From Thermoplasmatales archaeon I-plasma (lineage in GTDB: Archaea; Thermoplasmatota; Thermoplasmata; Thermoplasmatales; GCA-001856825), in contig ATMD01000001.1 in assembly GCA_001856825.1 (NCBI GenBank), positions 240,581 to 304,580 of the forward strand: a stretch of 64,000 nucleotides of DNA, given 5' to 3'. Position numbers and translations under genes: made by a program. Numbering within the stretch: position 1 is the stretch's first letter; the number at the start of each line of letters is the position of its first letter. This document shows positions 34,644 through 43,249 of this stretch, in pieces. The notes beneath the pieces were generated by a model that saw only the letters and a program-made list of their open reading frames with translations, was not told the DNA's origin and did no database searches.

Positions 34644-35227
34644 AATACATGAGGGAATTCCGATCGCATTTCATGAAAAAACCAGCGTTCACAGCGAGGG
34701 AGGCTGAACTGTTCCTGGAGAACAGGGAGAGTTCCCCTGGTTATTACAAGCTTGTGATACACAATCTGCTTTCTAGAAGAGAGATCTATAGGATAACTAG
34801 AGGGGTTTACACCTTCCAGGAAGATGCCCAGATGTCTGGATTTGGGTTTTCACCGTTCTATTACGGCCTTGAAGATGCTCTTTCTCTGAGAAAAGTATGG
34901 GAACAGGAGACGAATCCCGTGGTCATTACGCCAAGGAAGGTGAGAGTTGGAATCAGGCAGTTCGAGGGAAGAAACTTCGTTGTGAGGAGAATAGATAGGC
35001 AAATGTTCTTCGGCTACACATATGTCGCATACGGTGATTTCCACATTCCAGTTTCCACCGTTGAAAAGGCGTTTATTGACTTCATCTACTATAGGATAGA
35101 ACTTCCGAAAGAATTGATGTTCGCTATAATGTCCATGTCAAGCAGGAGAAAGATAAATGAATATCTGCGCGAAATACCGAAATGGCTATCGAAGAAGGTG
35201 CAAGAAAAGATTGAAGAACTCCGTTAA
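34640..35227 (+). CDS. AbiEi-like winged-helix regulator (putative antitoxin)
   Basis: A 195-residue protein. The N-terminal winged-helix part (FTAREAELFLENRESSPGYY, then NLLSRREIYRITRGVYTF) is typical of AbiEi antitoxins. A middle part with GFSPFYYGLEDALSLRKVWE and a C-terminal helical region follow. AbiEi proteins repress their own promoter and neutralise the nucleotidyltransferase. Here the order is toxin then antitoxin, the reverse of the usual abiEi-abiEii order, with ATGA coupling. The paralogue is at 45,733-46,329. Confidence 0.8.
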   Translation: MKYMREFRSHFMKKPAFTAREAELFLENRESSPGYYKLVIHNLLSRREIYRITRGVYTFQEDAQMSGFGFSPFYYGLEDALSLRKVWEQETNPVVITPRKVRVGIRQFEGRNFVVRRIDRQMFFGYTYVAYGDFHIPVSTVEKAFIDFIYYRIELPKELMFAIMSMSSRRKINEYLREIPKWLSKKVQEKIEELR

Positions 35228-35332
35228 GGGAAGGCTACGGGTTGCGCGCATTGAGCTATAGTGCATCCTTTTCCTCCTCAGGCGACAAAGACGCAATAAT
35301 GGAATCAGGAACTTAGCGTAAAATTGGATAAC

Positions 35333-35398
35333 GCAGCCAGGAAATCCGGACAGGCTCATAAATGTAGACAGATCCTTTAAATCCCCCTACCGTAGCTT
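35333..35398 (+). repeat. Eroded copy of the initiator tRNA, copy 2
   Basis: GCAGCCAGGAAATCCGGACA, then GGCTCATAAATGTAGACAGA, align to the initiator tRNA from the D arm through the anticodon loop; TTTAAATCC and CGTAGCTT match the T loop and 3' end. One or two small indels are needed. Acceptor and T stems are not intact. It lies about 105 bp after the AbiEi-like gene. Confidence 0.7.
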
Positions 35399-35540
35399 TA
35401 GGCAGCCTAGTAAAACTCACGCATCATTCGTCTCTGTTGGAGATCAGCTAGGCAATGATTGAATCGCAGCACAACTTTCAATTGAAGTGGGAATGGAATT
35501 TACCAGAATCATCATTTGAAAATAGGGAATGAAAGGAAAT

Positions 35541-35560
35541 CCCTAGATTATAATCTAGGG
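35541..35560 (-). terminator. Perfect 20-bp palindrome after the oxidoreductase operon
   Basis: CCCTAGATTATAATCTAGGG reads the same on both strands and lies 20 bp beyond the korB stop. It could form a hairpin at the mRNA end or serve as a dimeric protein site. Confidence 0.5.
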
Positions 35561-35580
35561 CCTACTATAAGAAATAAAAA

Positions 35581-36516
35581 TCAGCAGAAAGATTCCATGA
35601 GTTTAGTGATATCATTCAACGGTTTTCCAGCAGAATCAATGGGTTCCATAACGTAGTTCTTCTTCCCATAGTCAGGTACAAGTTTCTGCAGCTTCTGGTC
35701 GTACGTTTCAGTCTGGTAATCTATGAAAACTCCCATCGGTATCCTGTCACCCCATTCCATTGACTTTGCGACTGCTTGCGGAAGCTTCTGCTTGTATTCT
35801 TCCTCATTGCTTGCAACAGGATTCCACCCTTCCTTCTCTATGTCGTATAGCCTTGGATCGTAGAATTCCTTGGTGTTTATGTTGTTGTAAGTCACGCAGG
35901 GCTGCATCACGTCCACCAGCGCCAGCCCCCTGTGCTTCATTGCCCTTATCAGCGTTTCCTTCAGGTGCTTTATGTTGTACGAATAGCTCCTTGCCACGAA
36001 TGTGAAGCCAGATGCAAGGCCAAGGAAGAGCGGGTTTACAGGGAACTTCAGGTTTTCTGTCTCTATACTCTTCGGCATCTCCCCATATGGCAGAGTTGGA
36101 GAAGCCTGACCCTTTGTCAGTCCGTAAACGCCGTTATTGAAAAGTATGTAGGTGAGGTCGACATTCCTCCTTCCTGCCGCGACAAAGTGTGCTGAACCTA
36201 TTCCCAGCCCGTCCCCATCTCCTGAAGCAGATATCACTTCCAGTCGTGGGTTGGCCATCTTCACTGCCTGTGCCTGTACAAGCGACCTGCCGTGGAGCGT
36301 GTGCAGCGTGTTAACGTTGACGTAATGAGGTATCTTTGAGCTGCAGCCGATGCCTCCCGTGAGGACAACATCTTCATTGGGTATCTTCATCTCCTGAAGA
36401 GCCAGCACCAATGCGTTAAGTATACCGAAATCTCCGCATCCGGGGCACCAGTCTATCTCAACGTTTGTCCTGTAGCTCTGCGGCTTTGCCGGCGGAGTTG
36501 CAGCGGTGCTAGTCAT
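35581..36516 (-). CDS. korB: 2-oxoacid:ferredoxin oxidoreductase, beta subunit
   Basis: Thiamine-diphosphate subunit of 311 residues, forming with KorA a cytosolic enzyme that oxidises 2-oxoacids to acyl-CoA with ferredoxin. The N-terminal iron-sulfur motif is DWCPGCGDFG (CxxC, about residues 22-31), with a further Cys in GGIGCSSK. The ThDP motif runs from SASGDGDGLGIGSAHF to ILFNNGVYGLTKGQ (GDGD to NN). The C-terminal Cys in MQPCVTYN is present. Length fits the Sulfolobus-type beta subunit. The start overlaps the alpha gene by 8 bp. Confidence 0.93.
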   Translation of the reverse strand: MTSTAATPPAKPQSYRTNVEIDWCPGCGDFGILNALVLALQEMKIPNEDVVLTGGIGCSSKIPHYVNVNTLHTLHGRSLVQAQAVKMANPRLEVISASGDGDGLGIGSAHFVAAGRRNVDLTYILFNNGVYGLTKGQASPTLPYGEMPKSIETENLKFPVNPLFLGLASGFTFVARSYSYNIKHLKETLIRAMKHRGLALVDVMQPCVTYNNINTKEFYDPRLYDIEKEGWNPVASNEEEYKQKLPQAVAKSMEWGDRIPMGVFIDYQTETYDQKLQKLVPDYGKKNYVMEPIDSAGKPLNDITKLMESFC

Positions 36517-38239
36517 AACTCAACACCTCCCTCTTTCCAAGCTTTTGTTTGCCGAGCACCTGAACCATCTCCTCAAATGCGATCGGCCTCCCATTGAATT
36601 TCACTATTCTTGAAATGGCTTCCAGTCCAGTCTTCTCCCTCAGCAGATCAGCAAGCTGCCCGCTGTAATTCTGTTCAACGTCTATTATAGTCTTTCCATT
36701 CAGATATTTCATAACTTCCTCCACAGGGAACGGCTCCATCATCCTTATCTGAAGTAGTGATACGTCCTTCACTACTTCCATTGCATCAAGGATCGGTCCC
36801 TTCGCCGAACCCCATGATACTATTACTTTCTTGTTCTCCGGGTTCCCATAGAATTTCACTTTCATATCAGCAGGCACTTCATTGAGGATAGAAGAGGTCT
36901 TGTTCATCCTCTTGTCCATCATCTTTATCCTGTTGTCAGCATCCTCTGTGAATATGTGACCATCCTCGTCGTGCTCATCGCCTGCTATCGTTACGAGTCC
37001 ACCCTTGACTCCCGGTACGGATCTTGGTGATATGCCATCATCAGTGAATCTGTATCTCAGGTAGTCCTTTGTCTCTTTCAAGATCAGTTTCCCCCTGTCA
37101 ATCCTTGTCTTGCTGAGATCAAATAGGTCTACAGTATAGTTGCTCATTGCCATAGCCTTGTCCAGGAGCACTATGACCGGTAGCTGATATTTCTCCGCAA
37201 TGTTGAATGCTTCAACAGTGTCGTAGAACGCCTCCTTGTGATCGCCCGGCGCTATCAAAACCCTTGGGAACTCACCGTGACCTGCGCTGAGTGCATACTT
37301 CAGGTCACCCTGCTCGTGCCTCGTCGGCATTCCTGTCGCCGGTCCTGCCCTCTGGTAGAAGAATATCACCACAGGTGTTTCAGTCATCCCTGCATACGAA
37401 AGCGCTTCAACCATGAGCGAGAATCCTGGTCCTGATGTGCTTGTCGCAGCCCTCAATCCCGTGTTGGCAGCTGCAATTGCCATGTTTATGGCCGCTATCT
37501 CGTCCTCAGTCTGTTCAACCACGAAATCATATTTGTCCATTATCGTCTCAAGGTAGTTTGACTCGTCGCTCGCAGGCGTGATCGGATAGTAAGACTGGAA
37601 CTTCAAACCAGCAACCATCTTGCCCATTCCGACTGCGTGGGTGCTATTTATCAGCATCCTCTTCTTGTAAGTGACGGGTTCCAGGTCAAATGTTTTTGAA
37701 GGCTTGAATTCAGCATACACCTCGTCAACTATTGCATTGTTCATCTCAGCAATCTTCTGCCTTGATGCGAAATTCTCTGAAATGATCTTCTTGAGCTTCT
37801 CCTTGTCTATGCCTATCATCTTCGTTGCACCTGCAAGGGCTATAGTGTTCTTCATCACGTTGAACTCCGACAGTGCCTTCCCGAATCTTGTTGCAACAGT
37901 CTGCAGGATGTCCTTGTAAGGTATTGCCGCGTGCCTTGCGTCGTCCAGATTTTCCTCATAGATTATTGAACCGTCCTTTGAAAGCTCCTTGGCGTGAAGC
38001 ATTACGCTCTTAGAATCCAATGGGATGAGGATGTCTATCCTCTCGGAATAACTTCTAATCATATCCTTGCACACTCTTACCCTGAAATAAGAGTGTTCAC
38101 CCTTTATCGTTGAGAAGAGTTCAGCATTAGTGAATACCTGATATCCCTCCCTTGTCATAAGCTTCGCAAAACTATCAGACGTGAAATTGATTCCGCTACC
38201 TTGGGGGCCGGCCACCATAAGATTTAGGTCATGCATCAT
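36509..38239 (-). CDS. korA: 2-oxoacid:ferredoxin oxidoreductase, fused gamma-alpha subunit
   Basis: A 576-residue fusion. The gamma-type domain (MVAGPQGSGINFTSDSFAKL, then TIKGEHSYFRVR, about residues 8-190) precedes the alpha pyrimidine-binding domain with SYYPITPASDESNYLE, the substrate-binding loop of the Sulfolobus-type enzyme. ATSTSGPGFSLMVEALSYAG and PTRHEQGDL follow. The last 130 residues form the transketolase C-terminal-like domain (VSWGSAKGPILDAM). This architecture is typical of aerobic or facultative archaea lacking separate gamma and delta subunits. It is transcribed with korB on the minus strand. Confidence 0.93.
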   Translation of the reverse strand: MMHDLNLMVAGPQGSGINFTSDSFAKLMTREGYQVFTNAELFSTIKGEHSYFRVRVCKDMIRSYSERIDILIPLDSKSVMLHAKELSKDGSIIYEENLDDARHAAIPYKDILQTVATRFGKALSEFNVMKNTIALAGATKMIGIDKEKLKKIISENFASRQKIAEMNNAIVDEVYAEFKPSKTFDLEPVTYKKRMLINSTHAVGMGKMVAGLKFQSYYPITPASDESNYLETIMDKYDFVVEQTEDEIAAINMAIAAANTGLRAATSTSGPGFSLMVEALSYAGMTETPVVIFFYQRAGPATGMPTRHEQGDLKYALSAGHGEFPRVLIAPGDHKEAFYDTVEAFNIAEKYQLPVIVLLDKAMAMSNYTVDLFDLSKTRIDRGKLILKETKDYLRYRFTDDGISPRSVPGVKGGLVTIAGDEHDEDGHIFTEDADNRIKMMDKRMNKTSSILNEVPADMKVKFYGNPENKKVIVSWGSAKGPILDAMEVVKDVSLLQIRMMEPFPVEEVMKYLNGKTIIDVEQNYSGQLADLLREKTGLEAISRIVKFNGRPIAFEEMVQVLGKQKLGKREVLSYD

Positions 38240-38478
38240 TTATTTCCCCTTCCACTCATATAACATTTGGGTAGAAATATCTTGGGCTCGTACTTTATAT
38301 TTTTGTTGGTAACCGGTTCAATTCAAGAGCTTGGATAATACCGCTTCTCACAGATTTAGAACACTTTTCCGTGGGCCATACCTACCTTCAAATACACTAT
38401 CAAGTAAGTCCAGGTTTGAAGATGAAAAGCACTTGTTATATGCAAAGGATGATATTTTCCACTTGTGGTAATTCCTTT

Positions 38479-39042
38479 TCAATTAATAGGTGCACCACAA
38501 GTTTGGCATTTAGAAGTTGTTATTTCATTAAGATTTCCACAGTATTTGCAAGGGATTTTTACAATCTCTTTTACGATTTCTTTGACTCTCACCTGTGACT
38601 CTTCGCTGGATTTATTGGAATCTGTTTGTCTAAATGACTTCTTGATTGTTATGGGTGGCAGGCCCAACTCTTTTCTCCGCGCAATAATGAGTTGCTCTAA
38701 TTCATAAGCAGTTATACCTGCAGCTGTAGGATGATTTTCGGAATACCCTTCTATTAATTTGCCATTTACATATAGATAATAGGAGTTCTCCCGTTTTTCC
38801 CCTTCAAGAAAAAGAATTTCTTCTAATCGTGTTTCACCGTCTACTTTAACTTTATTCACAAAACCAAACCAGTATGCTATTGCCAGAATTCTATGATTCG
38901 TTATTACTGAACTGGGTACCCCTTCCGGATACTCATCTCCCCACGCGAACTTCTGGTCTCCTATAATTAGGTGGATTTTTTCTCCCGGCTCAAACTTGAA
39001 GCGTCCTACAAACGTAAGAAAAGCTATATCGTCGTATTTCAT
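38479..39042 (-). CDS. Uncharacterised protein with C-terminal zinc ribbon
   Basis: A 187-residue protein. The N-terminal 110 residues look like a beta-rich domain (VTNHRILAIAYWFGF resembles a PH-like or bacterial-PH segment that senses lipids). A charged linker with heptad character (QVRVKEIVKEIVKIP) leads to a zinc ribbon CKYCGN...CQTCGAP (residues about 163-184). There is no signal peptide. Its location between korA and the Sec61 beta gene gives no clear hint. It is more AT-rich than its neighbours. Function unknown. Confidence 0.6.
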   Translation of the reverse strand: MKYDDIAFLTFVGRFKFEPGEKIHLIIGDQKFAWGDEYPEGVPSSVITNHRILAIAYWFGFVNKVKVDGETRLEEILFLEGEKRENSYYLYVNGKLIEGYSENHPTAAGITAYELEQLIIARRKELGLPPITIKKSFRQTDSNKSSEESQVRVKEIVKEIVKIPCKYCGNLNEITTSKCQTCGAPIN

Positions 39043-39177
39043 TTTTGGGCCCTACCTCGCCTTTTAGGGTACCTAAATAAAAACTCTTAGAATTTTATCT
39101 TTTCCATCGTTTCGCTGATGAATTAAAATTATACGATCAAAAGAAAGATTTAAACGACCTGTTGCCATCACGAATCG

Positions 39178-39345
39178 TTGCCAGACGATAGGAAAGGTTC
39201 TGGATTCCAGTCAGCTGCTGGTCTTATACGGTACTTTGACGAAGAGGAAGACAGGGGTCTGATTTTCGACCCGAGACTGGTCTTATACATAGCAGTGATT
39301 TTTGGTGTTGTAATAGAACTGCTGAAGGTTTTCTGGCCACTGTGA
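39178..39345 (+). CDS. secG: Preprotein translocase subunit Sec61 beta, TTG start
   Basis: A 55-residue tail-anchored subunit of the SecYE-beta translocon. GFQSAAGLIRYFDEEEDRGL matches the conserved archaeal segment before the helix. IFDPRLVLYIAVIFGVVIEL, then LKVFWPL, is the single membrane helix. The codon before the conserved part is TTG at 39,178; no ATG or GTG is in frame upstream. A TATA-like GATTTAAACG (39,147-39,156) stands about 27 bp before it, which fits a leaderless TTG start. The opposite-strand frame at 39,168-39,380 is only a shadow. An in-frame non-standard start slightly upstream cannot be fully excluded. Confidence 0.88.
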   Translation: MPDDRKGSGFQSAAGLIRYFDEEEDRGLIFDPRLVLYIAVIFGVVIELLKVFWPL

Positions 39346-39436
39346 CGTTCCCCTTTCAATAACAGAGTCACATGGTGCAACTTTACAGTTTTCAGAATGA
39401 GGAAAGTGCTAAGTCCTCATTATTCATGCAATCACA

Positions 39437-40483
39437 ATGAAGGAAGCTTTCCTTTACTCTACGGAGAGGGGTAGAGTCAGGTGCACGGCCTGCAGCAGGT
39501 ATTGCCTTTTGGGAGAAGGGCAGACAGGATTCTGTGGCATCAGGAAGAACATAGGAGGTCATCTCTTCCTACTGTCATACGGCAGGGCAGCAGCAGTTGC
39601 AGTTGACCCCATAGAGAAGAAGCCGCTTTACCACTACCTGCCTGGAGGAAGGGTGCTTTCACTGGCTACCAGCGGCTGTTCATGGGCATGCAAGTACTGC
39701 CAGAACTACGACATATCACAGAGGAGGGAGATCACGGGAGACTATTTCGAACCGGAGGATGTCGTAAGCATGGCCATACAAAGCGGATCAGACGGCATTT
39801 CCTACACCTATAATGAACCTTCAATATTTGCTGAATATGCTCACGACATAGGCATACTTGCCAAGAAGCGTGGACTTTTCAGCACATTCGTGAGCAACGG
39901 ATATGAATCATCCGAGTCCATATCTTACCTCAGGGAATTTTTGGATGCAATAAGCATAGATTTCAAGGGGAACGGGAATGACATATTCGGCAGGAAGTAC
40001 ATAGGGATTATGAGCTATGCACCAGTCTTCGAAACGCTCAAGAGGCTGAAGGCGGCCGGCATATACACTGAAATCACCGACCTTGTTGTTCCAGTGAAAG
40101 GCGTTGGAGACAATCCTGATGACGCACGAAACCTTGCTGTCTGGATTAGGGAGAATCTTGGGAAGGATGTGCCACTCCATTTTACCCGATTTCATCCTGA
40201 CTACCTGATGATGGATGTTCCCGCAACGCCCATAGAGACACTTGAAACGCATCACTCAATAGCAAAGGAGGAGGGCCTGAAGTTCGTCTACATCGGCAAT
40301 GTTCCCGGCCATCCTTTGGAAAACACCTACTGCCCTAACTGCGGTAAAGAACTGGTTAAGAGGTTTGGTTTCCAGATAACAAGCTACAAGATAACTGAAG
40401 ATGGCAGATGCCCGTTCTGCGGCGAGGACATGCACATAATAGTGAAGGGTAAGAGGGAACGGAACCCTATTACTGCGATATGA
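39437..40483 (+). CDS. amrS: AmmeMemoRadiSam-system radical SAM enzyme
   Basis: A 348-residue radical SAM protein. The N-terminal Cys motif (VRCTACSRYCLLGEGQTGFC, residues 14-33) and the radical SAM cluster motif ATSGCSWACKYCQNYDIS (CxxxCxxC) are the two AmrS marks, also found in pyruvate-formate-lyase-activase-like proteins. SYTYNEPSIF and HFTRFHPDYLM are present too. A C-terminal zinc-ribbon-like part (CPNCG then CPFCG) follows. AmrS is part of the AMMECR1-Memo-radical SAM set; the partners are not in the window. The reaction of the family is still poorly known. It begins about 90 bp after the Sec61 beta gene. Confidence 0.88.
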   Translation: MKEAFLYSTERGRVRCTACSRYCLLGEGQTGFCGIRKNIGGHLFLLSYGRAAAVAVDPIEKKPLYHYLPGGRVLSLATSGCSWACKYCQNYDISQRREITGDYFEPEDVVSMAIQSGSDGISYTYNEPSIFAEYAHDIGILAKKRGLFSTFVSNGYESSESISYLREFLDAISIDFKGNGNDIFGRKYIGIMSYAPVFETLKRLKAAGIYTEITDLVVPVKGVGDNPDDARNLAVWIRENLGKDVPLHFTRFHPDYLMMDVPATPIETLETHHSIAKEEGLKFVYIGNVPGHPLENTYCPNCGKELVKRFGFQITSYKITEDGRCPFCGEDMHIIVKGKRERNPITAI

Positions 40484-40553
40484 TCTCCTTTCTCTGTGAA
40501 GTGGTAAGGAGGAAGGAAAGAAACGGATAAATATACTCAAAGCCTGAAGAAAC

Positions 40554-41051
40554 ATGAAAATAGGCAATAACGTTTTCATTGCCCACAATGCCACTATCAT
40601 AGGGGACGTTACGATCGACGATAACGTCGGCATATTCTTCGGCGCAGTCCTTAGGGGTGACCAGAATTCCATCCACATAGGGAAAAGGTCAAACATACAG
40701 GATAACGTGGTGGTCCACGTGGACAGGGAGAACAGGACTGAGCTTGGCGAAAACGTATCCGTTGGTCACGGTGCAATAGTTCACGGTGCCACAGTGATGG
40801 ACAACGCGCTCATAGGCATGGGTAGCATCCTCCTTTCTGGTGCCGTTATAGAGGAGGGAGCGGTCATAGGTGCTGGGGCAATAGTGACATCATGCAAGGT
40901 CATAGGAAAGAACTGCCTTGCTGTCGGCAGCCCTGCGAAGATCGTGAGGTGCGATGAATCCGTTGGAGAACAGGCAAGGAAAAATGGAGAAACGTATCAG
41001 GCGCTAATGAAGATGCACATTGATGGGAAGTTTGCTGAATATAGTCACTGA
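40554..41051 (+). CDS. Gamma-class carbonic anhydrase-like hexapeptide-repeat protein
   Basis: A 165-residue left-handed beta-helix protein. Hexapeptide repeats (IGDVTIDDNVGIFFGAVLRG, IGKRSNIQDNVVVH and others) run through residues 2-130. The three zinc-ligand His residues of the family are in VVVHVD and SVGHGAIVHGA. The acidic loop of the Methanosarcina Cam enzyme is absent, as in CamH/YrdA-type members, so carbonic anhydrase activity is probable but not certain. A TATA-like ATAAATATAC lies about 25 bp before the ATG. The stop overlaps srp54 on the opposite strand by 7 bp. Confidence 0.82.
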   Translation: MKIGNNVFIAHNATIIGDVTIDDNVGIFFGAVLRGDQNSIHIGKRSNIQDNVVVHVDRENRTELGENVSVGHGAIVHGATVMDNALIGMGSILLSGAVIEEGAVIGAGAIVTSCKVIGKNCLAVGSPAKIVRCDESVGEQARKNGETYQALMKMHIDGKFAEYSH

Positions 41052-42409
41052 CCGAGATTGCCCAAGTCCTCCGGGAGATTTCCTCCCTTGAACTGCTTCT
41101 TCATCATGCTCAGTATCTTCCTGTTGCCCTTTATGTTCTTTACCATGTCCTTCACCCTCTTGTAGTCCTTTAGCAGCTCCTTCACGTCAGAAGTGTTGTA
41201 GCCTGAGCCCATCGCAATCCTCTCAACCCTTGATCCCTTTATCTCATCAGGGTTCTCCATCTCGTGATACGTCATTGAATCCATGATGACCTTGTATTTC
41301 TTCAGCTTCCCCTCGGATTCGTCGAAGAACTTGTCGTCTAGGTCCTTCTTCATTCCTCCTGAAGCCATTGGCAATGAGTCGAAGAGCTTCTTGAACAGGC
41401 CCGGCTTGTTCATCTGCTCCCATACGTCGTACATCTCCTTGAGCGTGAACTTTCCCTGTACCATCTTCTCCATCGCATCCTCGTCCAACTCCTTCTGGAA
41501 TTCTTTTGCAGCTGCCATAAGGGTCTCGAAATCCCCCATTCCAAGAAGCCTCGAGAGGAATCTTGCAGGGTTGAAGTACTCCATGTCCTCCATGTGCTCC
41601 CCGGTACCTATGAAAAGTATTGGTGCACCAGTAGATGCCACTGCGCTTAAAGCTCCGCCACCCTTCGCCGTTCCGTCCAGCTTTGAAATGAAAACTCCTG
41701 TGATGTTAACTGACTCGTTGAAAGCTTTTGCCTGTTTCCCAGCAGCCTGGCCAATGCTCGCATCTAGTATGAGGACAACTTCATCCGGCTTGACGAGGGC
41801 GTTGATGTCTGATATCTCCTTCGTAAGCGAAGAATCTATAGCGTTCCTCCCGCTTGTATCTATGATCTTCACGTCCCAGTCCCTGTACTTTTCCATCCCC
41901 TCCCTCACAACTTTCCTGCTGTCCTTTTCACCGTATATCCCGAAGAAGCTTGCTCCAACGGATGAAGAAACCTGCTCCAGCTGCTCGTATGCGCCCAGTC
42001 TCTGGGTGTCTGCAGCTATGAGCACCACCTTGTACCCATGCTTGATATAGAATTTTGCAAGCTTTCCTGCGCTCGTTGTCTTTCCCTGTCCGTAGAGCCC
42101 GACAAGCATAATCGTTGCAGGCTTCACGTGGAACTCCCTCGGCTTCCCCAGTATCCTGAGTAGCTCCTCGTAAATGATCTTGATAAGGTGGTTCCTCGGG
42201 TTGGAATTCTTTGGTACCGGTTCCTCCTTCGCCCTCTTCTCCACCCTGTTCGTTATTTCCAGGGTCAGGGAGACGTCCACATCAGCCATCAGAAGCGCCC
42301 TCTGCATCTCCTTAACAATCTCTTCCACAAGCCTGTCGTCAACGAGGGAACTCTTGTTAATCCTCTTCAGCGCGTCACGCAGGCTCTTCGCTAGCGAATC
42401 CAGCACCAT
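41045..42409 (-). CDS. srp54: Signal recognition particle GTPase SRP54
   Basis: A 454-residue GTPase that binds signal sequences and 7S RNA. The helical N domain (about 1-95) is followed by the G domain with GLYGQGKTTSAGKLA (G1), DTQRLGAYEQLEQ, IDTSGRNAID (G3) and SKLDGTAKGGGAL (G4 and closing loop). The methionine-rich M domain runs from about 300 to the end (MYDVWEQMNKPG, ERIAMGSGYNTSDVKELLKD). It is complete. It lies downstream of the rpo3 operon by 18 bp and is probably co-transcribed with it. Confidence 0.96.
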   Translation of the reverse strand: MVLDSLAKSLRDALKRINKSSLVDDRLVEEIVKEMQRALLMADVDVSLTLEITNRVEKRAKEEPVPKNSNPRNHLIKIIYEELLRILGKPREFHVKPATIMLVGLYGQGKTTSAGKLAKFYIKHGYKVVLIAADTQRLGAYEQLEQVSSSVGASFFGIYGEKDSRKVVREGMEKYRDWDVKIIDTSGRNAIDSSLTKEISDINALVKPDEVVLILDASIGQAAGKQAKAFNESVNITGVFISKLDGTAKGGGALSAVASTGAPILFIGTGEHMEDMEYFNPARFLSRLLGMGDFETLMAAAKEFQKELDEDAMEKMVQGKFTLKEMYDVWEQMNKPGLFKKLFDSLPMASGGMKKDLDDKFFDESEGKLKKYKVIMDSMTYHEMENPDEIKGSRVERIAMGSGYNTSDVKELLKDYKRVKDMVKNIKGNRKILSMMKKQFKGGNLPEDLGNLGQ

Positions 42410-42427
42410 TGTTCTTCCCCTTCTTTA

Positions 42428-43249
42428 TTACTCGCCCGGAACCTTCTCGACGATCCCCGAAAGCCTTTCCCTTATCCTGGAAAGTGCATAATCAAGAACC
42501 TCTCTTGGTTTCAGGCTACCGTCAGTTTCAAAATAGAATATAAACCTTTTATCGTCTTCCTTCTCTTCAAGTGAGTCCATCCTGTAGAGCTTGCTGACGT
42601 ATTTTGATGGGTAATCTGTTGTGAAAACGACCTCCTTGTCGTTCTTCCTGAGGACGTTCTTCGGTGAGTGCTTTATGATGTCGTCCAGTTCAGGCTCCCT
42701 GGCAGATACCTTCAGCTCCCTTCCATATCTATAGGAAACGCCGCTCGTTGCCTGGAATCTTGCATGCTCCCTTGCCCTGCCCATGTAGGCTTCCGCATCG
42801 AGCATGATTGCCTGCCTCTCGTTCAATTCCACTATAGGTATTTCCTTGTCAGTAGGTGCCATCTTCGAGTCGCCTATGGCTACCAGGTCACCGCTCATAA
42901 CCTTCTTCGGTCCAACGACGAATAGGCTGTAGTTGACTGTGCAAAGAGAGCATCCCGCACCACCGCAGGTGCAGCTGTCTCTTTCGTTCATCTTCAGGTC
43001 CGTGGGCAGAGGAACCATGCCCAGCCTTGAAGCTATGACCTCGTCGAAAAGAGAAGTGAGGGATGAGTACACCTTGTCCTCCCCCTGCCTTATCTCACCA
43101 TGATGGAAATTCACCTTTGAAATCGCCAACTTCGGTATGTCGTTAATCAACGTTCTCCTGAGCATGTTCGCATATGCGGGTGTGACGTCGCTTACCTCGA
43201 ATCTTATGAACGATTCCCCTTCCTCTATTATCTTTATTGATTCGCTCAT
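42428..43249 (-). CDS. rpo3: DNA-directed RNA polymerase subunit D (Rpo3)
   Basis: A 273-residue homologue of bacterial alpha and eukaryotic Rpb3, nucleating RNA polymerase assembly with Rpo11. [20 protein letters not shown] is the conserved dimerisation region. The insertion [11 protein letters not shown] (about residues 94-104) is close to the Rpb3-type zinc loop CxCx3CxxC. The third region lacks the Cys set of the ferredoxin-like domain known in Sulfolobus. The start overlaps the rps11 stop by 4 bp in the standard archaeal order. Confidence 0.95.
   Translation of the reverse strand: MSESIKIIEEGESFIRFEVSDVTPAYANMLRRTLINDIPKLAISKVNFHHGEIRQGEDKVYSSLTSLFDEVIASRLGMVPLPTDLKMNERDSCTCGGAGCSLCTVNYSLFVVGPKKVMSGDLVAIGDSKMAPTDKEIPIVELNERQAIMLDAEAYMGRAREHARFQATSGVSYRYGRELKVSAREPELDDIIKHSPKNVLRKNDKEVVFTTDYPSKYVSKLYRMDSLEEKEDDKRFIFYFETDGSLKPREVLDYALSRIRERLSGIVEKVPGE

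Noticed and set aside
39168-39380. 70-codon minus-strand frame
   Set aside because: It is the antisense shadow of the Sec61 beta gene.
41283-42050. Long frames antisense to srp54, lat and HPS-RraA
   Set aside because: They mirror well-conserved genes and have no motifs; shadows of G+C-biased codons.
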